A stretch of DNA of 64,000 nt from NCBI GenBank assembly GCA_040902925.1, contig JBBDWJ010000321.1, positions 3,951 through 67,950 of the forward strand, written 5' to 3'. A model generated the notes under the pieces. The model was given only the letters and a program-made list of their open reading frames with translations. It was not told the origin of the DNA and did no database searches. Of the stretch, positions 29,192-39,237 are shown piece after piece. The translations under genes were made by a program, and so were the position numbers. The DNA comes from JBBDWJ01 sp040902925. Its GTDB lineage: Bacteria; Acidobacteriota; Terriglobia; Bryobacterales; UBA6623. The first letter of the stretch is position 1. Each line of letters begins with the position of its first letter.

Positions 29192-29379
29192 GTTCGCGTT
29201 TGCCGCAAGCGGCGAGTTGCGGAGTGGAGCATAGCGTCGCGCAGGCCCGCGCGATTGGAATGGGTCCGGGCTCAGGCGCTCAACCCTGAGCCCGGCGGTT
29301 TCGTGGCGCGCTTCGAAGGCGGCGACCCCAGTCGATATGCTCGACCGCCGCCAACGCCTCGCGCGACGATTCGACGGAA

Positions 29380-30540
29380 ATGTCTGCGAAGCCCATGGGA
29401 TCACGTTCCGTTCTCGCTTCTCTCGCTGTTTTTGTGTCGCTGTCGGGCGCCGCTTTTTGCCAACAACCCCCTGCCATCCATTTCAACGGTGATGCCGCGA
29501 AGCCGGTGTTCGAGCTGCGCGGCTGGAAAGACGCCAGCCCAGTGACGCCGCCGAACGCCTCGGCGCGGGATCAGTGGCAACTCGTTTTCGCTGTCTTCGT
29601 CGCGCAGGCCGATGCGGGCTCCGAAGTTCCGCCGCTTTCAGGGGCCTACGATCTGCGGGACGCGACTTTGTTCTTTGTGCCGCGCTATCCGCTTCAGCCG
29701 GGGCTCAGCTACCGTGCCGTGTTCTCCGGCGCTGGCGGTGCGCCCGGCGGCGAGGGTTTGGTCGAGACTTTCTCGATTCCCAGAACGGATGCGGGTCCTC
29801 AAACGTTTGTCGAGCAGGTTTACCCCACTGCAAACAGGCTTCCCGAGAATCTGCTGAAGCTCTATATCCACTTTTCGGCGCCGATGAGCCGCGGGGAAGC
29901 TTACCAGCGGGCTTCGCTGCTGGATAGCACGGGGACGCGCATCGACTTTCCGTTTCTGGAACTGGATCAGGAGCTTTGGGACCCCGAGGGCCGGCGGCTC
30001 ACACTGCTGTTTGATCCGGGGCGGGTGAAGCGCGATCTGCTGCCCAACCGCGAGGTTGGCTCGCCGCTCCGCGAAGGGGAGCGCTATGTGCTTGTGGTTG
30101 ATGGCGGCTGGCTCGATGCGAGCGGACGCCCGTTGAGGGCGGCGTTTCGCAAGTCATTCGAAGTGGGTCCACCGGATCACGAAACGCCGAGTGAAAAGAG
30201 CTGGCGGATTGAGCCGCCCAAGGCCGGCACCCAGGACCCTCTGGCGGTGCGTTTTCCCGAGCCGATGGATCAGGCGCTATTGGTCCGTGTGATTGATATT
30301 AAAACGCCCGCGGGAGAAAAACTCGCAGGCTCCATCGGGGTCGATGAGCAGGAAACCCGTTGGCAATTTCGTCCCGAGGAGCCCTGGAAAGCGGGGGACT
30401 ATTTGATCGATACCGCGACTTTGCTCGAGGACCTGGCCGGCAACAGCCTGGCGCGGCCGTTCGAGGTGGATGTGTTCGAGAAGGTGGAGGAGCGCGTCGA
30501 GCGGGTCAGCAGAACGCTGCGATTCACCGTGGCTCGTTAG
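29380..30540 (+). CDS. Exported protein with Ig-like/SbsA-type domains
   Basis: Secreted protein of 386 residues with a signal peptide (VLASLAVFVSLSGAAFC-QQ); a second ATG five codons in (29395) is an equally good start. The body looks like repeated bacterial Ig-like domains of the SbsA class, in which the phrase VEQVYPTANRLPENLLKLYI plus HFSAPMSRG marks the start of a unit and PFLELDQELWDPEGRRLTLL and FDPGRVKRDL the rest. Further units contain VRFPEPMDQALLVRVIDI and LLEDLAGNSLARPFEVDVFE. No enzyme motif is visible; an adhesive or structural role at the surface is a guess. Its last 17 bases overlap the end of the convergent haem-protein gene. Confidence 0.65.
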   Translation: MSAKPMGSRSVLASLAVFVSLSGAAFCQQPPAIHFNGDAAKPVFELRGWKDASPVTPPNASARDQWQLVFAVFVAQADAGSEVPPLSGAYDLRDATLFFVPRYPLQPGLSYRAVFSGAGGAPGGEGLVETFSIPRTDAGPQTFVEQVYPTANRLPENLLKLYIHFSAPMSRGEAYQRASLLDSTGTRIDFPFLELDQELWDPEGRRLTLLFDPGRVKRDLLPNREVGSPLREGERYVLVVDGGWLDASGRPLRAAFRKSFEVGPPDHETPSEKSWRIEPPKAGTQDPLAVRFPEPMDQALLVRVIDIKTPAGEKLAGSIGVDEQETRWQFRPEEPWKAGDYLIDTATLLEDLAGNSLARPFEVDVFEKVEERVERVSRTLRFTVAR

Positions 30541-31576
30541 CGTCTTCGTGATTTCTGGTCTTCAACAGGGCAAGCGTCGCCCAGCCGCTCGTTGAAATAT
30601 GTTGGGCGTAGCTTTGGGAACCGGACGGCCGCGTCGTCTCGATCCAGCCGCCGACGGGAAGCTGCACGCCGATCAAATAGTTGCGCCCCTGGGCGATTGC
30701 CTTCTCGGCCGCCTCTTGATCTATCGCATTCACGCCGGACGCCGCTGCCAACGCTAGTAACGCCACCGCGGCGTCGAAAGGCTCCGAGGGCGATTTGGGA
30801 TAAGGGCCCCAACCTCCGTCGCTATTTTGATTGGCAACAAGGCGCTCGATCAGGCCGTGGTGTTTCTGCTGCAGGGACGCGTTTGGTTCGGGCGGGGCGG
30901 GGAACTGGGCCGTGCCCTTCAGGCGGTCGGCAAGCGCCAGCGCAACCGCGCACACATCGACGGTGGCGGCGGGCTTAGCGGACATGAACCAGGCGTCGGT
31001 GCGCGCGACGGCGTCGGCAAAGCGCGATTCGCCCGATACGGTGAGCGTTCGCCGCGCCATGTAGGTTCCCAGAGCGTCGCCGTACGTCGCGGGCGAACCG
31101 ACGACGCCGGGGACATCGACATCCCACGAGCCATCGTCTTCCTGGTCCATGAGCAGGCGGTCCGCGGCCAGCGTGAGCGCTTTCTTATCGTTGACCGCGG
31201 CGGTCTGAACGGCCTCGGTGAGCGCGGCGGCAAACTGGATGCGCGCCAGCTTGAGGTCGCTGAAGCCTGGGTCGCCCTTTGGATCGTCCCATGCGGGAGG
31301 ATCGAGCAGCCAGGCGGTCGTTTGCTGTAGCGCATCGGGCGGCACGCGGTGAGAAAGCGCGCGGGCTACATAGAGGGCTCGCGCGGCATCCCCGTTGTTG
31401 TGGCACGAAAAGCAGTGGTTCTGGCGGGGCCAGTTGGGGACTTCCTGGGAAAGGTAGGCGACAGCGCGCTGCTCGGCGTCGGTTGGCGGGCTCTGCGGGT
31501 CCGCTGCGCTGAGGACGATCGAGATGGCTGCAACGATCCACCCGACCGGAGTTCGCACAAGCCTCAAGCACCGCAT
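30524..31576 (-). CDS. Exported c-type haem motif fused to alpha/alpha-toroid repeats
   Basis: Protein of 350 residues. The start at 31576 gives a signal peptide (VGWIVAAISIVLSAADP); a longer frame to 31696 adds 40 non-signal residues. Residues 55-59 are CFSCH (RQNHCFSCHNNG), a covalent haem c site. The rest is helical with repeats typical of terpenoid-cyclase/prenyltransferase-type toroids: LLMDQEDDGSWDVDVPG, LVANQNSDGGWGPYPKSPSE and IGVQLPVGGWIETTRPSG. The DGSW, DGGW and GGW units are the QW-like structural motif. The catalytic DXDD of squalene-hopene cyclase is not evident, so I regard it as a toroid scaffold rather than a cyclase. Related haem-plus-toroid proteins occur in Planctomycetes and Acidobacteria with unknown function. 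Confidence 0.7.
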   Translation of the reverse strand: MRCLRLVRTPVGWIVAAISIVLSAADPQSPPTDAEQRAVAYLSQEVPNWPRQNHCFSCHNNGDAARALYVARALSHRVPPDALQQTTAWLLDPPAWDDPKGDPGFSDLKLARIQFAAALTEAVQTAAVNDKKALTLAADRLLMDQEDDGSWDVDVPGVVGSPATYGDALGTYMARRTLTVSGESRFADAVARTDAWFMSAKPAATVDVCAVALALADRLKGTAQFPAPPEPNASLQQKHHGLIERLVANQNSDGGWGPYPKSPSEPFDAAVALLALAAASGVNAIDQEAAEKAIAQGRNYLIGVQLPVGGWIETTRPSGSQSYAQHISTSGWATLALLKTRNHEDANEPR

Positions 31577-31772
31577 CGCTTCAGTGTAGCGGTGGGGAAC
31601 GAGATTCGAAAGCGTCGTGAAAGTTGCGCGCGAGACACAGAGACCGCGCGTCACGCTGGGCGCGCCGTGCCGCGGCGCTCTCTCGATCTCTTCCATCGAG
31701 GCCCAAATTTTTCCACCAAGGACGCGCCAATTAGAGGGCGGCTTCTGTGCCGATAATCGCTGCTATCGTCTA

Positions 31773-32198
31773 CTAGTCGAGCAGCTCGAGGACGACCGCC
31801 AGGTCGGTGTCAAAAGGAAGCTGTTGGGGCTCGATAGCTGAAGGGGGGATGAGCTTCGGTCCCACGTTTTGCAGAAAATCTTTTGGGTGTTCGATAAAAC
31901 GAAGGATGCCAATATATTCCGCGAAATCGTCGTACTGCTTTTGAAGCCCCATGTTGAGCCAGATGTCGAAATGCTGCCGATGGCTTTCCTCGAGAACTCG
32001 ACTGGTGACTTCCGGGGAAAACATGTACCCCAGGGCCGGATGCCAGTATCGATTCGAGCCGGCCGAGCGAAACGACGCTACCCAGAGGAGCTTGCCGAAA
32101 ACCGTTGGCACCTGCGCCAGGACGCTTAGCCATGCGGATGCAGCGTTGTCGGCTTCCCGATGAAGGCGAGTTGCGCCTGCACTCATACCCATACTCAT
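31773..32198 (-). CDS. Conserved hypothetical protein
   Basis: I do not recognise a named domain. The protein of about 141 residues (from the ATG at 32198; other ATGs lie at 32192, 32186 and 32237 with no clear Shine-Dalgarno) is soluble and helical. Sequences like LAQVPTVFGKLLWVASFRSA, NRYWHPALGYMFSPEVTSRV and LEESHRQHFDIWLNMGLQKQ are non-repetitive and read as genuine protein. An aromatic- and His-rich middle (RYWHP, SHRQHFDIW) could bind something, but nothing supports a function. It lies downstream of the phytase on the same strand with a 250-base gap containing a weak hairpin. Confidence 0.5.
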   Translation of the reverse strand: MSMGMSAGATRLHREADNAASAWLSVLAQVPTVFGKLLWVASFRSAGSNRYWHPALGYMFSPEVTSRVLEESHRQHFDIWLNMGLQKQYDDFAEYIGILRFIEHPKDFLQNVGPKLIPPSAIEPQQLPFDTDLAVVLELLD

Positions 32199-32406
32199 AC
32201 AAGAAATATTTTGGGCTTTTGGCGGGACCCTACGCAAGCTGGTAAAAGTACCAGGTTATTCGTTGGTTAAGGTAAAAACTCGTGTCGGTACCTTGGGTGA
32301 TTGTCCTATCCGATCCATTAAAAGGCTTTGCGCTTGCAAAGGGACGTAAGGTTTCCCACATCGGCGGCCAGGCTGCGCGATCCGTGAAACCAAATCATCT
32401 ATCAGA

Positions 32407-32424
32407 GGCGCCAATAAAGGCGCC
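32407..32424 (-). terminator. Weak hairpin after the phytase gene
   Basis: Two copies of the palindrome GGCGCC flank six A/T bases, forming a 6-base-pair stem 30 bases past the phytase stop. There is no strong T-run after it, so termination is uncertain. Confidence 0.35.
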
Positions 32425-32455
32425 GCGCGGGCACGTAAACAATCAAGAAAACGGG

Positions 32456-33610
32456 TTACTGATGAGCAGCGCCTCTTGGCAAACTGACAACGAGATCCCG
32501 CCAGTTGTAGACCAGAAAGTTCCTGCCAGCGCTGTTCATCACCACCAGGAGGCCCGCAGGAAAACCCTCCCCCATCGCGGTGGAAGTGGCCTCGATTCCG
32601 TCGGTCGCATCCGCTCCGCCGCGAATCGTCGCGACGCGTTCGGAATGGTCGTGGGGGTCTCCGGCCGACCCCTCGCGACGAAACAGGTGGTAGGCGCTGT
32701 TGCCGGGAATCTGGTCGGTGCAGAGAATGTAGCCGCTGCCGCCGGGCTCGAAATAGATGGCGATCCCTTCGCGGTCGCCCTGGAAGCCATGTTGCGCGAA
32801 GACGGCAAGCTCGCGTCCCGCATCGGGATGATCTGGGTCTGCGTGCCACTTGCGCACACCGATTGCCTCGTCGGCGTAGTAGACGTAGCCTAGTTCATCG
32901 TCAACCGCAACCGCCTCGATCTCGCCCGATCCGCTGAAGGCGCCGAATTCCCGCACCTTCGTCGCTTTCACGCGGCCTTTTCCGTCATCGTCGAGGCGGT
33001 ATTGCCAGAGATAGCTTCCGGAAGGTCCTTCCTTGCGGCTGATGATCGCGAACAACGCACCGTCCGCCGGTCTTCGATAAACCGCGACTCCCATTGGCGC
33101 GGCGCGCTCTCCGGGCTCGCCTTCGAATACGCGAAGCCCTTCGGGAGAAGAGACGTCGGTGAGACGCCTGGTCTCAGCGTCAATGGCGAAAACCCGCAAG
33201 CGCTGCCGGTAGCGTTCGGTGAGGATGGCAAAGCCGGTGGTTGTTCCTTGAAGAGCGAGGCCGTATTCGACGTCTACGTTATTCGGACGGTCGAGTCCCT
33301 CGATCTTCTGAAGGGTTTTCCCTTCGAGGTCGTACACGAGCAAAGCGCCGGCTGGAGCCGCAGCCTTGTTGATGCCCAGGAGCAGGCTTCGCGCGGGATC
33401 TTCAGCGTGCAGCCAAATCGCGGGATCGTCGGCATCGGCGCCGGCGATTTCGGTTGCCCGGGCCGGCTTGACCCGAATCGTGGGTCCACTGGAGGCGGCT
33501 TTCTCGACGGGCCCAACCGTTTCGTCCCGCCGCGCAGAGCAGGCGGAGAAACAACACAGCACGGCCGCGGCCAGCCAGATGATGGCGGTACGTTGCGGGA
33601 TGGCAATCAT
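32456..33610 (-). CDS. Beta-propeller phytase lipoprotein
   Basis: Enzyme releasing phosphate from phytate (myo-inositol hexakisphosphate), calcium-dependent in this family. It has 384 residues with a lipoprotein signal ending CCFSAC (lipobox Cys), so it is membrane-anchored in the periplasm or at the surface. Family landmarks are DDPAIWLHAEDPARSLLLG, DLEGKTLQKIEGLDRPNNVD, SGEIEAVAVDDELGYVYYAD, GDREGIAIYFEPGGSGYILC and STDQIPGNS-like CTDQIPGNSAYHLF. The acidic residues are the metal- and phosphate-binding positions of the six-bladed propeller. The ATG begins 2 bases after the restored-frame stop of the TonB receptor upstream, so the two are coupled in one operon for phytate or phosphate scavenging. 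Confidence 0.88.
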   Translation of the reverse strand: MIAIPQRTAIIWLAAAVLCCFSACSARRDETVGPVEKAASSGPTIRVKPARATEIAGADADDPAIWLHAEDPARSLLLGINKAAAPAGALLVYDLEGKTLQKIEGLDRPNNVDVEYGLALQGTTTGFAILTERYRQRLRVFAIDAETRRLTDVSSPEGLRVFEGEPGERAAPMGVAVYRRPADGALFAIISRKEGPSGSYLWQYRLDDDGKGRVKATKVREFGAFSGSGEIEAVAVDDELGYVYYADEAIGVRKWHADPDHPDAGRELAVFAQHGFQGDREGIAIYFEPGGSGYILCTDQIPGNSAYHLFRREGSAGDPHDHSERVATIRGGADATDGIEATSTAMGEGFPAGLLVVMNSAGRNFLVYNWRDLVVSLPRGAAHQ

Positions 33611-33612
33611 GT

Positions 33613-36600
33613 TCAGAATCGCAGCTTCAGGCCCAATTGGAAAACACGGGGTCCGCCAAGGCTCGAAAGGATCTCCCCGAAGTCGCCTTCGTCGATGTTG
33701 GCCTGCGGAGCGCGAAAGTTCGTTGTGTTGGTGATGTTGTAGCCCTCAACGCGGAAGTCCAGTGCGAGGCGCTCGCTGATGCGCGTGCTTTTTGTCAGCG
33801 AAAGATCGAGCCGCCGCTGGCGACGGGGCTCGCAGGATGTTACGGCCCAGGTTACCAAAGTGCGCGCCGCTGCTCTCGATCAGGTCGCGGTTGATGTAGT
33901 TGCCGACCCGCTGCGATGCCGAACCGGACGTTTCAAGATCTTCATAGGTCGCACCGGAAACGATGTTTGGCCTCGGCTCGGTCGAAGCGGAAAGAAAACC
34001 GCTGAAGTCAGCGCTATCGGTGATGGAGAAAGGCCGGCCCGTTTGCAGCGTACCGATGCCACTTAAGGACCAGCCTTCGGCGAAAGCGTTACCGCGGAAC
34101 GGAAGGTCATAGGTGAAGCTGAAGACCAGCCGATGCGTGCGGTCGAAATCCGCCGCCGCACGATTGAGAAAGACCCGGCTTTGGTCGTGCTGCGCCTGGT
34201 ACAAACCCTCGTCGGAGAAGTAGTCGATGACCTTCGACCAAGTGTAGTTGATCTTGTAGCTCAGCCCCGCCGTGTAGCGCTGGCTCAGGCTGGCCTGCAA
34301 AGCGTGGTAGGTCGAGTTCGAATCCGATGTGACCATGTTGAGGCCTTCGTCTTCGTCGAAGCCGAGGATCGGGCCGCGGACCTCCGGCAGGATGGTGCAG
34401 TCCTCGTAGTCGTCGAATACATCGCAGGGCGGCTCGGGGACTGGGACGAACTCGTCGTCGACGATATCGAAGTAGTTCGAAGTGAAGCCGCCGCCGGGGA
34501 CGCCGGGGCGCTCGAGGAAGCCGACGGCATTCACGTCCACGGGAACGTTTTTGTTGAGGCGCTGAAAAAGCCGGGTGCCCTTGGTGCCAACGTAGCCGAG
34601 CTCGAGCACGGTATTGCTGGCCAGCGGAACCTGAAATCCTAAGTTCCACTGCTGGATGTAGGGCATGCGCAGGTTGAGGTCCATCATGTGGGCTTCGAGG
34701 GCCTCGAACTCGTCGTCCGGATTGGCGGCGGTCGCCAGGAAGGGTTCGCCGTCATCGAAGCCGACCTGGAATTGGGGCAACGGGAAGGTTTGGCGGTCGA
34801 CGGGAATTACGTTCCAGTCGTCGACGTCGTTGATCTCCTGCTCGCGGAAGAAGGGCGGCGCGCGTCGCAGGGCGTTGATGAACCCGCCGGTCGGCCGGTC
34901 GTAGTAGAAGCCATAACCACCGCGGATGACGAACCCCTTGCTGGCGAACGGAGAGTAGGCAAATCCGATACGGGGCGCGAAGTTGTTGGTGTCGTTCGAT
35001 AAGGTCGAGTTGGTATCCGCGCGGTTGAGGCCGCTGGTATCTCCCAGAATATTCGAATCGAAATTACCAGCGAAGATGTAGCCGCCGGCGATGCCGGCGC
35101 CGGACGCGGCTCGCGAAAGGTCGAAGTTGGGTATCAGGCCGCTGGCCTCGGTGGGCCAACCGAAGAAATCGTAGCGCAGGCCGAGGTTGAGCGTCAGCTT
35201 GGAGTTGACCTTCCAGTCGTCGGCGATGAAGAACGAAACGTCGTTGAGGCGGAAGTCCCGGAAGGTTTCACCGTAGCTGATGGAAGACTCGGCAATTTGT
35301 TCGCCGGCGTCGCCGTCGTCGGGCTCGCCGACGGTCAGGAACTGGGCCCAGCTCTCGAGGCCGTATTGAACGTTCTTCGTCTCCTGATAATCGCCCTCGA
35401 TGCGGTGACGCCGGTATTCTCCACCGAAGCGAAGGAAGTGGCGGCCGGATTGAATCGAGAGAGTGTCGCCGAGGGTGAAAGTCGTCTGCTTGTCCTCGGA
35501 AAGATTCTCGGGAGTGCCAAAGATGAAATCGCTGCCCACGTCTTCGGGCTCGATCACGAAGCTCGCCAGTTCGGGGCGCTCGCCGGCGAGCGGGCTGTTG
35601 ATGCCGAATTCGGCGTTGCTGAAATAGACGACGGGCGTGGTGTCGTTGCGGTTGAAGAAAACGCCGCCGCGAAATTCGTTAATGATAGTCGGGCTAAAGA
35701 AATGGGTGTCGGTAACGGAGAAGACTCGCTGGCGCGTATTCTCTTCTTCCTCGAAACGGCTGAGGGCCGTGGAGTCGGAGAACGGATCGCGGCTCGGCTG
35801 GTTGGCGAAGAAGAATTTCCCACTGAGACGGTTGGTCTCGAAATAGTGGTCCAGGTTCGCGCTGAACTGGTCTTGGCGGTACGTTGCCGGACTGACGGAA
35901 GTCACTTGGCAGCTCACGCCTTCATCGTCTTCCTCACAATTGCGGCCTCCGGCGCCCGAAGGGATCAGCGGGGAGCCATCGGGCAATGTTGCTTGCAGAA
36001 GTTGAACGCTGGTTGCGTTCAGGGCGTCAGGGTTCGCGCCCAGGGCATCGGCGAAGGATTGCAAGCCGGCCGTGGAACGGTCGCTGCTGAGCGCCTGGGG
36101 CATTCGCACGGTGTTACTGGCTTCGTCGACGAAAGCGGTGTTGGCCTTGGTGTGCTGATAGGAGCCGAAGAAGAACGTTTTCTCGCGAACGATAGGACCG
36201 CCGATGATGAAGCCGCCCTCGTTGCGCTGCAATTGTTGTTTGTCGAGGCCGGCGCGATTGAAGAAGAAGTCGTTGGCGATCAGGTTGTCGTTCTGAAAAA
36301 AGTGATAGACGGATCCGTGGAACTGGTTCGAGCCGCTCTTGGAGACAAGCTGGAAGCTGCCGCCGCCGTTGCGCCCGGTCGAGGCGTCATACAAGCTGGT
36401 TTGCAGCTTTACCTCGGCGAGCGTCTCGGGGGCCGGCGCGATATTTCGCGACAACGAGCCGCCGCCGCCCTCGATCGTTCCGCGATCGCGGTTGATCCGC
36501 GAATCGCAGCACAGCATGTTCGTGGCGTCGACGCCATTGAACAGAAAGGAATTGCTGGTCGTGCGCTGCCCGTTGACGCTGGGGCTCACGTTCGCGTTGT

Positions 36601-37141
36601 CGTTGGAGAGCAGGGAGCTGATGTTGGCGTCCACCCCGGGCTCGATCAGCAATAGTTGCGTGAAATTCCTGGACGAAGTCGGCAGGTTTTCCAGCTCTCG
36701 AGCGTCGAGCTCACGGACGATGGCGGCTGAAGTGCGCGACACCATTTCCGCGTCCGCGGTCACGGTTACCGACTCGCTCTGCTGGCCGATTCCGAGCTGG
36801 AGAGGCAGGGTGGCGACCTCGCCGGATTTGACTTGAACGCCATCCACGGTGAGGGCCTGAAAGTTTTCCGCCTCGACAGTGACTGTATACGTGCCGGTGG
36901 TCAGGTAGCGCGCCTCCCAGTTGCCGTAAGCGTCGGTCCGCAAGATGCGCTCCTCGCCGGTCTCCGTGCGCGCAATATTGAGCGAGGCGTTCGATATGCC
37001 GGCGCCGGAGGGGTCTGTAACAGTGCCCGATAGACCTGTATTTCCTCCCGTCTGAGCCGCGAGGGGCGGTACCATGACGGTAAGCAACAAAACAAAAAGA
37101 GTGTTTAAAGCAAATCGATAAAAGTTCATAAGCGGGGTCAT
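33613..37141 (-). pseudogene. TonB-dependent receptor (Oar-like), frameshifted near the 3' end
   Basis: Large outer-membrane receptor of about 1170 residues. After the signal (LNTLFVLLLTVMVPPLAA-Q) comes a carboxypeptidase-regulatory-like domain (GLSGTVTDPSGAGISNASL), a plug (ARELENLPTSSRNFTQLLLI), and a long barrel. The main frame runs through LGRNILRA and then ends in unrelated sequence at 33746, while the typical last strands (RRLDLSLTKSTRISERLALD, FRVEGYNITN, and the terminal aromatic VFQLGLKLRF) continue in another frame to 33613. Removing one base from a run of four G at 33835-33838 joins them exactly. This is either a real mutation or a sequencing error. The barrel would lose its closing strand if the shift is real. 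ATGs at 37141 and 37129 are candidate starts. It is coupled to the phytase gene. Confidence 0.82.
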
Positions 37142-37531
37142 TGCGAGAGACAACGTAGGCCGCCAGGATACCGCGCCAATGTTGTGAACAAGTAACGAAC
37201 ACATGAATAATCGGGGAAGGGAGGGGTTAAAGTTTACCGATGCGGTTTGGAGCCAACGGAACGGCCGGCAAAACGGCTGTCCCAGCTCACGCGAGCATGG
37301 CAGAGCGAAGCGTGACGGGGTGCTGAGGCCTGTTACACAAATAGCCTGTGACCCCGCCCGCTTGAGGCGAAGCGTGGATTCTTGATTTCATCCTGGTCCA
37401 AAGCCGCGATTGGTCACCCGATCAGCGGCCTTAAACGATACGAGGAAATAGTGCGCGCACTTCAGACAGCCGGACGCCTGAGCGCGAGTTTAAGCTGGTC
37501 GGGCCCGCAAAACTGTCTGCAGCCGGGACCG
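37142..37531. other. Intergenic region upstream of the phytate operon
   Basis: About 390 bases between the receptor start and the end of the SnoaL-like gene. It should hold the operon promoter. I see no clear PhoB-type direct repeats, riboswitch or small gene. Confidence 0.4.
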
Positions 37532-37906
37532 TCACTGCTTCATGGCGTTGTAGAAGAACTCTTCGCGAACGATCTTACCCTTCTTCACGGTATACAGCGC
37601 CATCTCGTTCATGGGAAATCTCTTTCCCGAAGCCTTCTCTGTTACATCGAGGGCGAAGTGGGCCGCAAACTGTCCCTTGCCCAAAAACGGGCCATCGACT
37701 TGCACCGAGTGCACTTCGAAGGTTCCCTCGAACCATTCGTTCTTTCCACGAATTTTGTCGATGCCGCTCACTTCGGCCGGCATCTGTGGATTACCAACCG
37801 GCTCGACGCTGACGATATCGTCGCTGTAGTATTTGTCGATTGCCTGGATGAATTTGCCTTTGCGGCAGAGCTTCACGAGTCCCTTTGCTACATCTTCGAG
37901 CGCCAT
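37532..37906 (-). CDS. SnoaL/NTF2-like small protein
   Basis: Cytoplasmic protein of 124 residues with the alpha+beta cone-shaped NTF2/SnoaL fold pattern: an N-terminal helix pair (MALEDVAKGLVKLCRKGKF), the signature start of the first strand (AIDKYYSDDIVSVEP), FEGTFEVHSVQVDGPFLGKG, then a long beta hairpin ending MALYTVKKGKIVREEFFYNA. The start at 37906 is supported by AGGAG eight bases upstream; a longer frame to 37999 has no such support. The fold hosts isomerases, dehydratases and plain binding proteins, and no catalytic Asp/His pair is obvious, so its activity is open. Confidence 0.8.
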   Translation of the reverse strand: MALEDVAKGLVKLCRKGKFIQAIDKYYSDDIVSVEPVGNPQMPAEVSGIDKIRGKNEWFEGTFEVHSVQVDGPFLGKGQFAAHFALDVTEKASGKRFPMNEMALYTVKKGKIVREEFFYNAMKQ

Positions 37907-38128
37907 TTTATTCTCCTGGCTCCAATGCGAATCCTGTTCCTGAATCCTAAGGAAGGAAGGGCGCGCATGGGCTGCCTGAAACACTAACAACCGGACCACT
38001 TGAACTGACGCGCTCCGGCATCAGGAAAGTATACACTTTGGCGGCCCTGCTAAGATTCGGGCCCGGCCGGCCAAAGGAGAGCGGAACGGGAAAGGTCGGG
38101 GGAGTGGTGGCGAGGCTCGACAGCTTTT

Positions 38129-39025
38129 TTAACGGCCGATGCTCGCGGAGGGCGCGGCCAGCCTGTGCCCGAGCAGGGCCAGGGCCACGCCTCCGAGGAT
38201 CACTGTTGCGGAAATGGCGAGGCGCCACGTCAACTGCTCGCCCAGTAGGGCCGCGCCCGCGAGCGCGGCGATGAGCGGTACGGTGAGTTGGACGATGGCG
38301 GCTTGAGTCGTGGTCAATTCCTTCAGGGTCGTGTACCAGATGGCGCATCCGAGACCGGTGGTGACGGCGCCGGAAACCACGGCTAGCGCCAAGCCAGTCC
38401 AACTCGCGCGCGGCTGACTGACCAGCCAGACCACAAGCAGCATAGCGGCGCCCAGCGGGACGCCGCGCGCAAAGTTTCCCGCTGTTTCGGCGATGGGAGA
38501 ACGGATTCCCTTTGCTGCTAGCGAATAGCAGGCCCAGGCCACACCGGACAGGGTCATCAACGCCGCCCCGTATATTGAGGGAGCGGCCAGGCCCGGCGAG
38601 ACGAGATACACCAAGCCTCCCAAGGCGAGCGCCAGGCCTATCCACTCGGGAGGTCTTGGGCGTTCGCCGCGAATCACTCCCACGGTGATCATCGTGATCT
38701 GCACCGCGGCGAAAAGAATCAAAGCCCCCACTCCCGCGCTGAGGGAGACGTAGGCGAACGAGAAAACGATAGCGTAGCCGGCAAAGACCGCTGCGCCGGT
38801 CCAGGAGCCGTTCTCTCTCAGTGTGGCCAACGCCCGTCCGCGCGCGCCAACAACCAGGAACAACATCAGGGCAGCCGCGAAGATTCGTACCGCGGTGTAG
38901 GTAGCGCCGTCGATCTCGTTCTCACGCAGGGCGAGTCGAGCCAGCAAGGAATTGGATGCGAAGCAAACCATTGTCAGCGCCGTGAGCAGAATCGTGCGGA
39001 GAGAGTGGCCGGGCTGGAGTGTCAT
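38129..39025 (-). CDS. EamA/DMT-family transporter
   Basis: Inner-membrane drug/metabolite-superfamily transporter. From the ATG at 39025 it has 298 residues and ten hydrophobic helices, the normal size; a longer frame to 39139 adds 38 polar residues and is rejected. The fold is a duplicated five-helix EamA unit: half 1 starts ILLTALTMVCFASNSLLAR, half 2 IYGAALMTLSGVAWACYSLA. Characteristic family phrases are AAVQITMITVGVIRGERP and QAAIVQLTVPLIAALAGAALLGE near the end. It faces the DUF1592-group gene across a ~210-base divergent region. The substrate (amino acids, nucleosides or drugs) is not predictable. Confidence 0.9.
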   Translation of the reverse strand: MTLQPGHSLRTILLTALTMVCFASNSLLARLALRENEIDGATYTAVRIFAAALMLFLVVGARGRALATLRENGSWTGAAVFAGYAIVFSFAYVSLSAGVGALILFAAVQITMITVGVIRGERPRPPEWIGLALALGGLVYLVSPGLAAPSIYGAALMTLSGVAWACYSLAAKGIRSPIAETAGNFARGVPLGAAMLLVVWLVSQPRASWTGLALAVVSGAVTTGLGCAIWYTTLKELTTTQAAIVQLTVPLIAALAGAALLGEQLTWRLAISATVILGGVALALLGHRLAAPSASIGR

Positions 39026-39237
39026 GTTGTTGGTTGGGCCGAGAGGTTGTTTGGAAGGCCTTGTTTGCAACGTGGGGACCTGTCCTGCTCGTCTTCGGCC
39101 TGACAATGCGGTGTATACTTCCCTTGTCCGGGAGCGCATCGGTTATCTGGCTAGGCCCACGAGAATTCGGCCTGGCCCAAGAGCGATCTGGCCGGGTCAT
39201 CAGCGGAAAGCGGCCTTTCGGACGGGAGACGCGTTCT

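Noticed and set aside
39019..39237. Extended start of the DUF1592-group protein
   Set aside because: The extra 73 residues precede a normal signal peptide and overlap the divergent EamA gene's start region.
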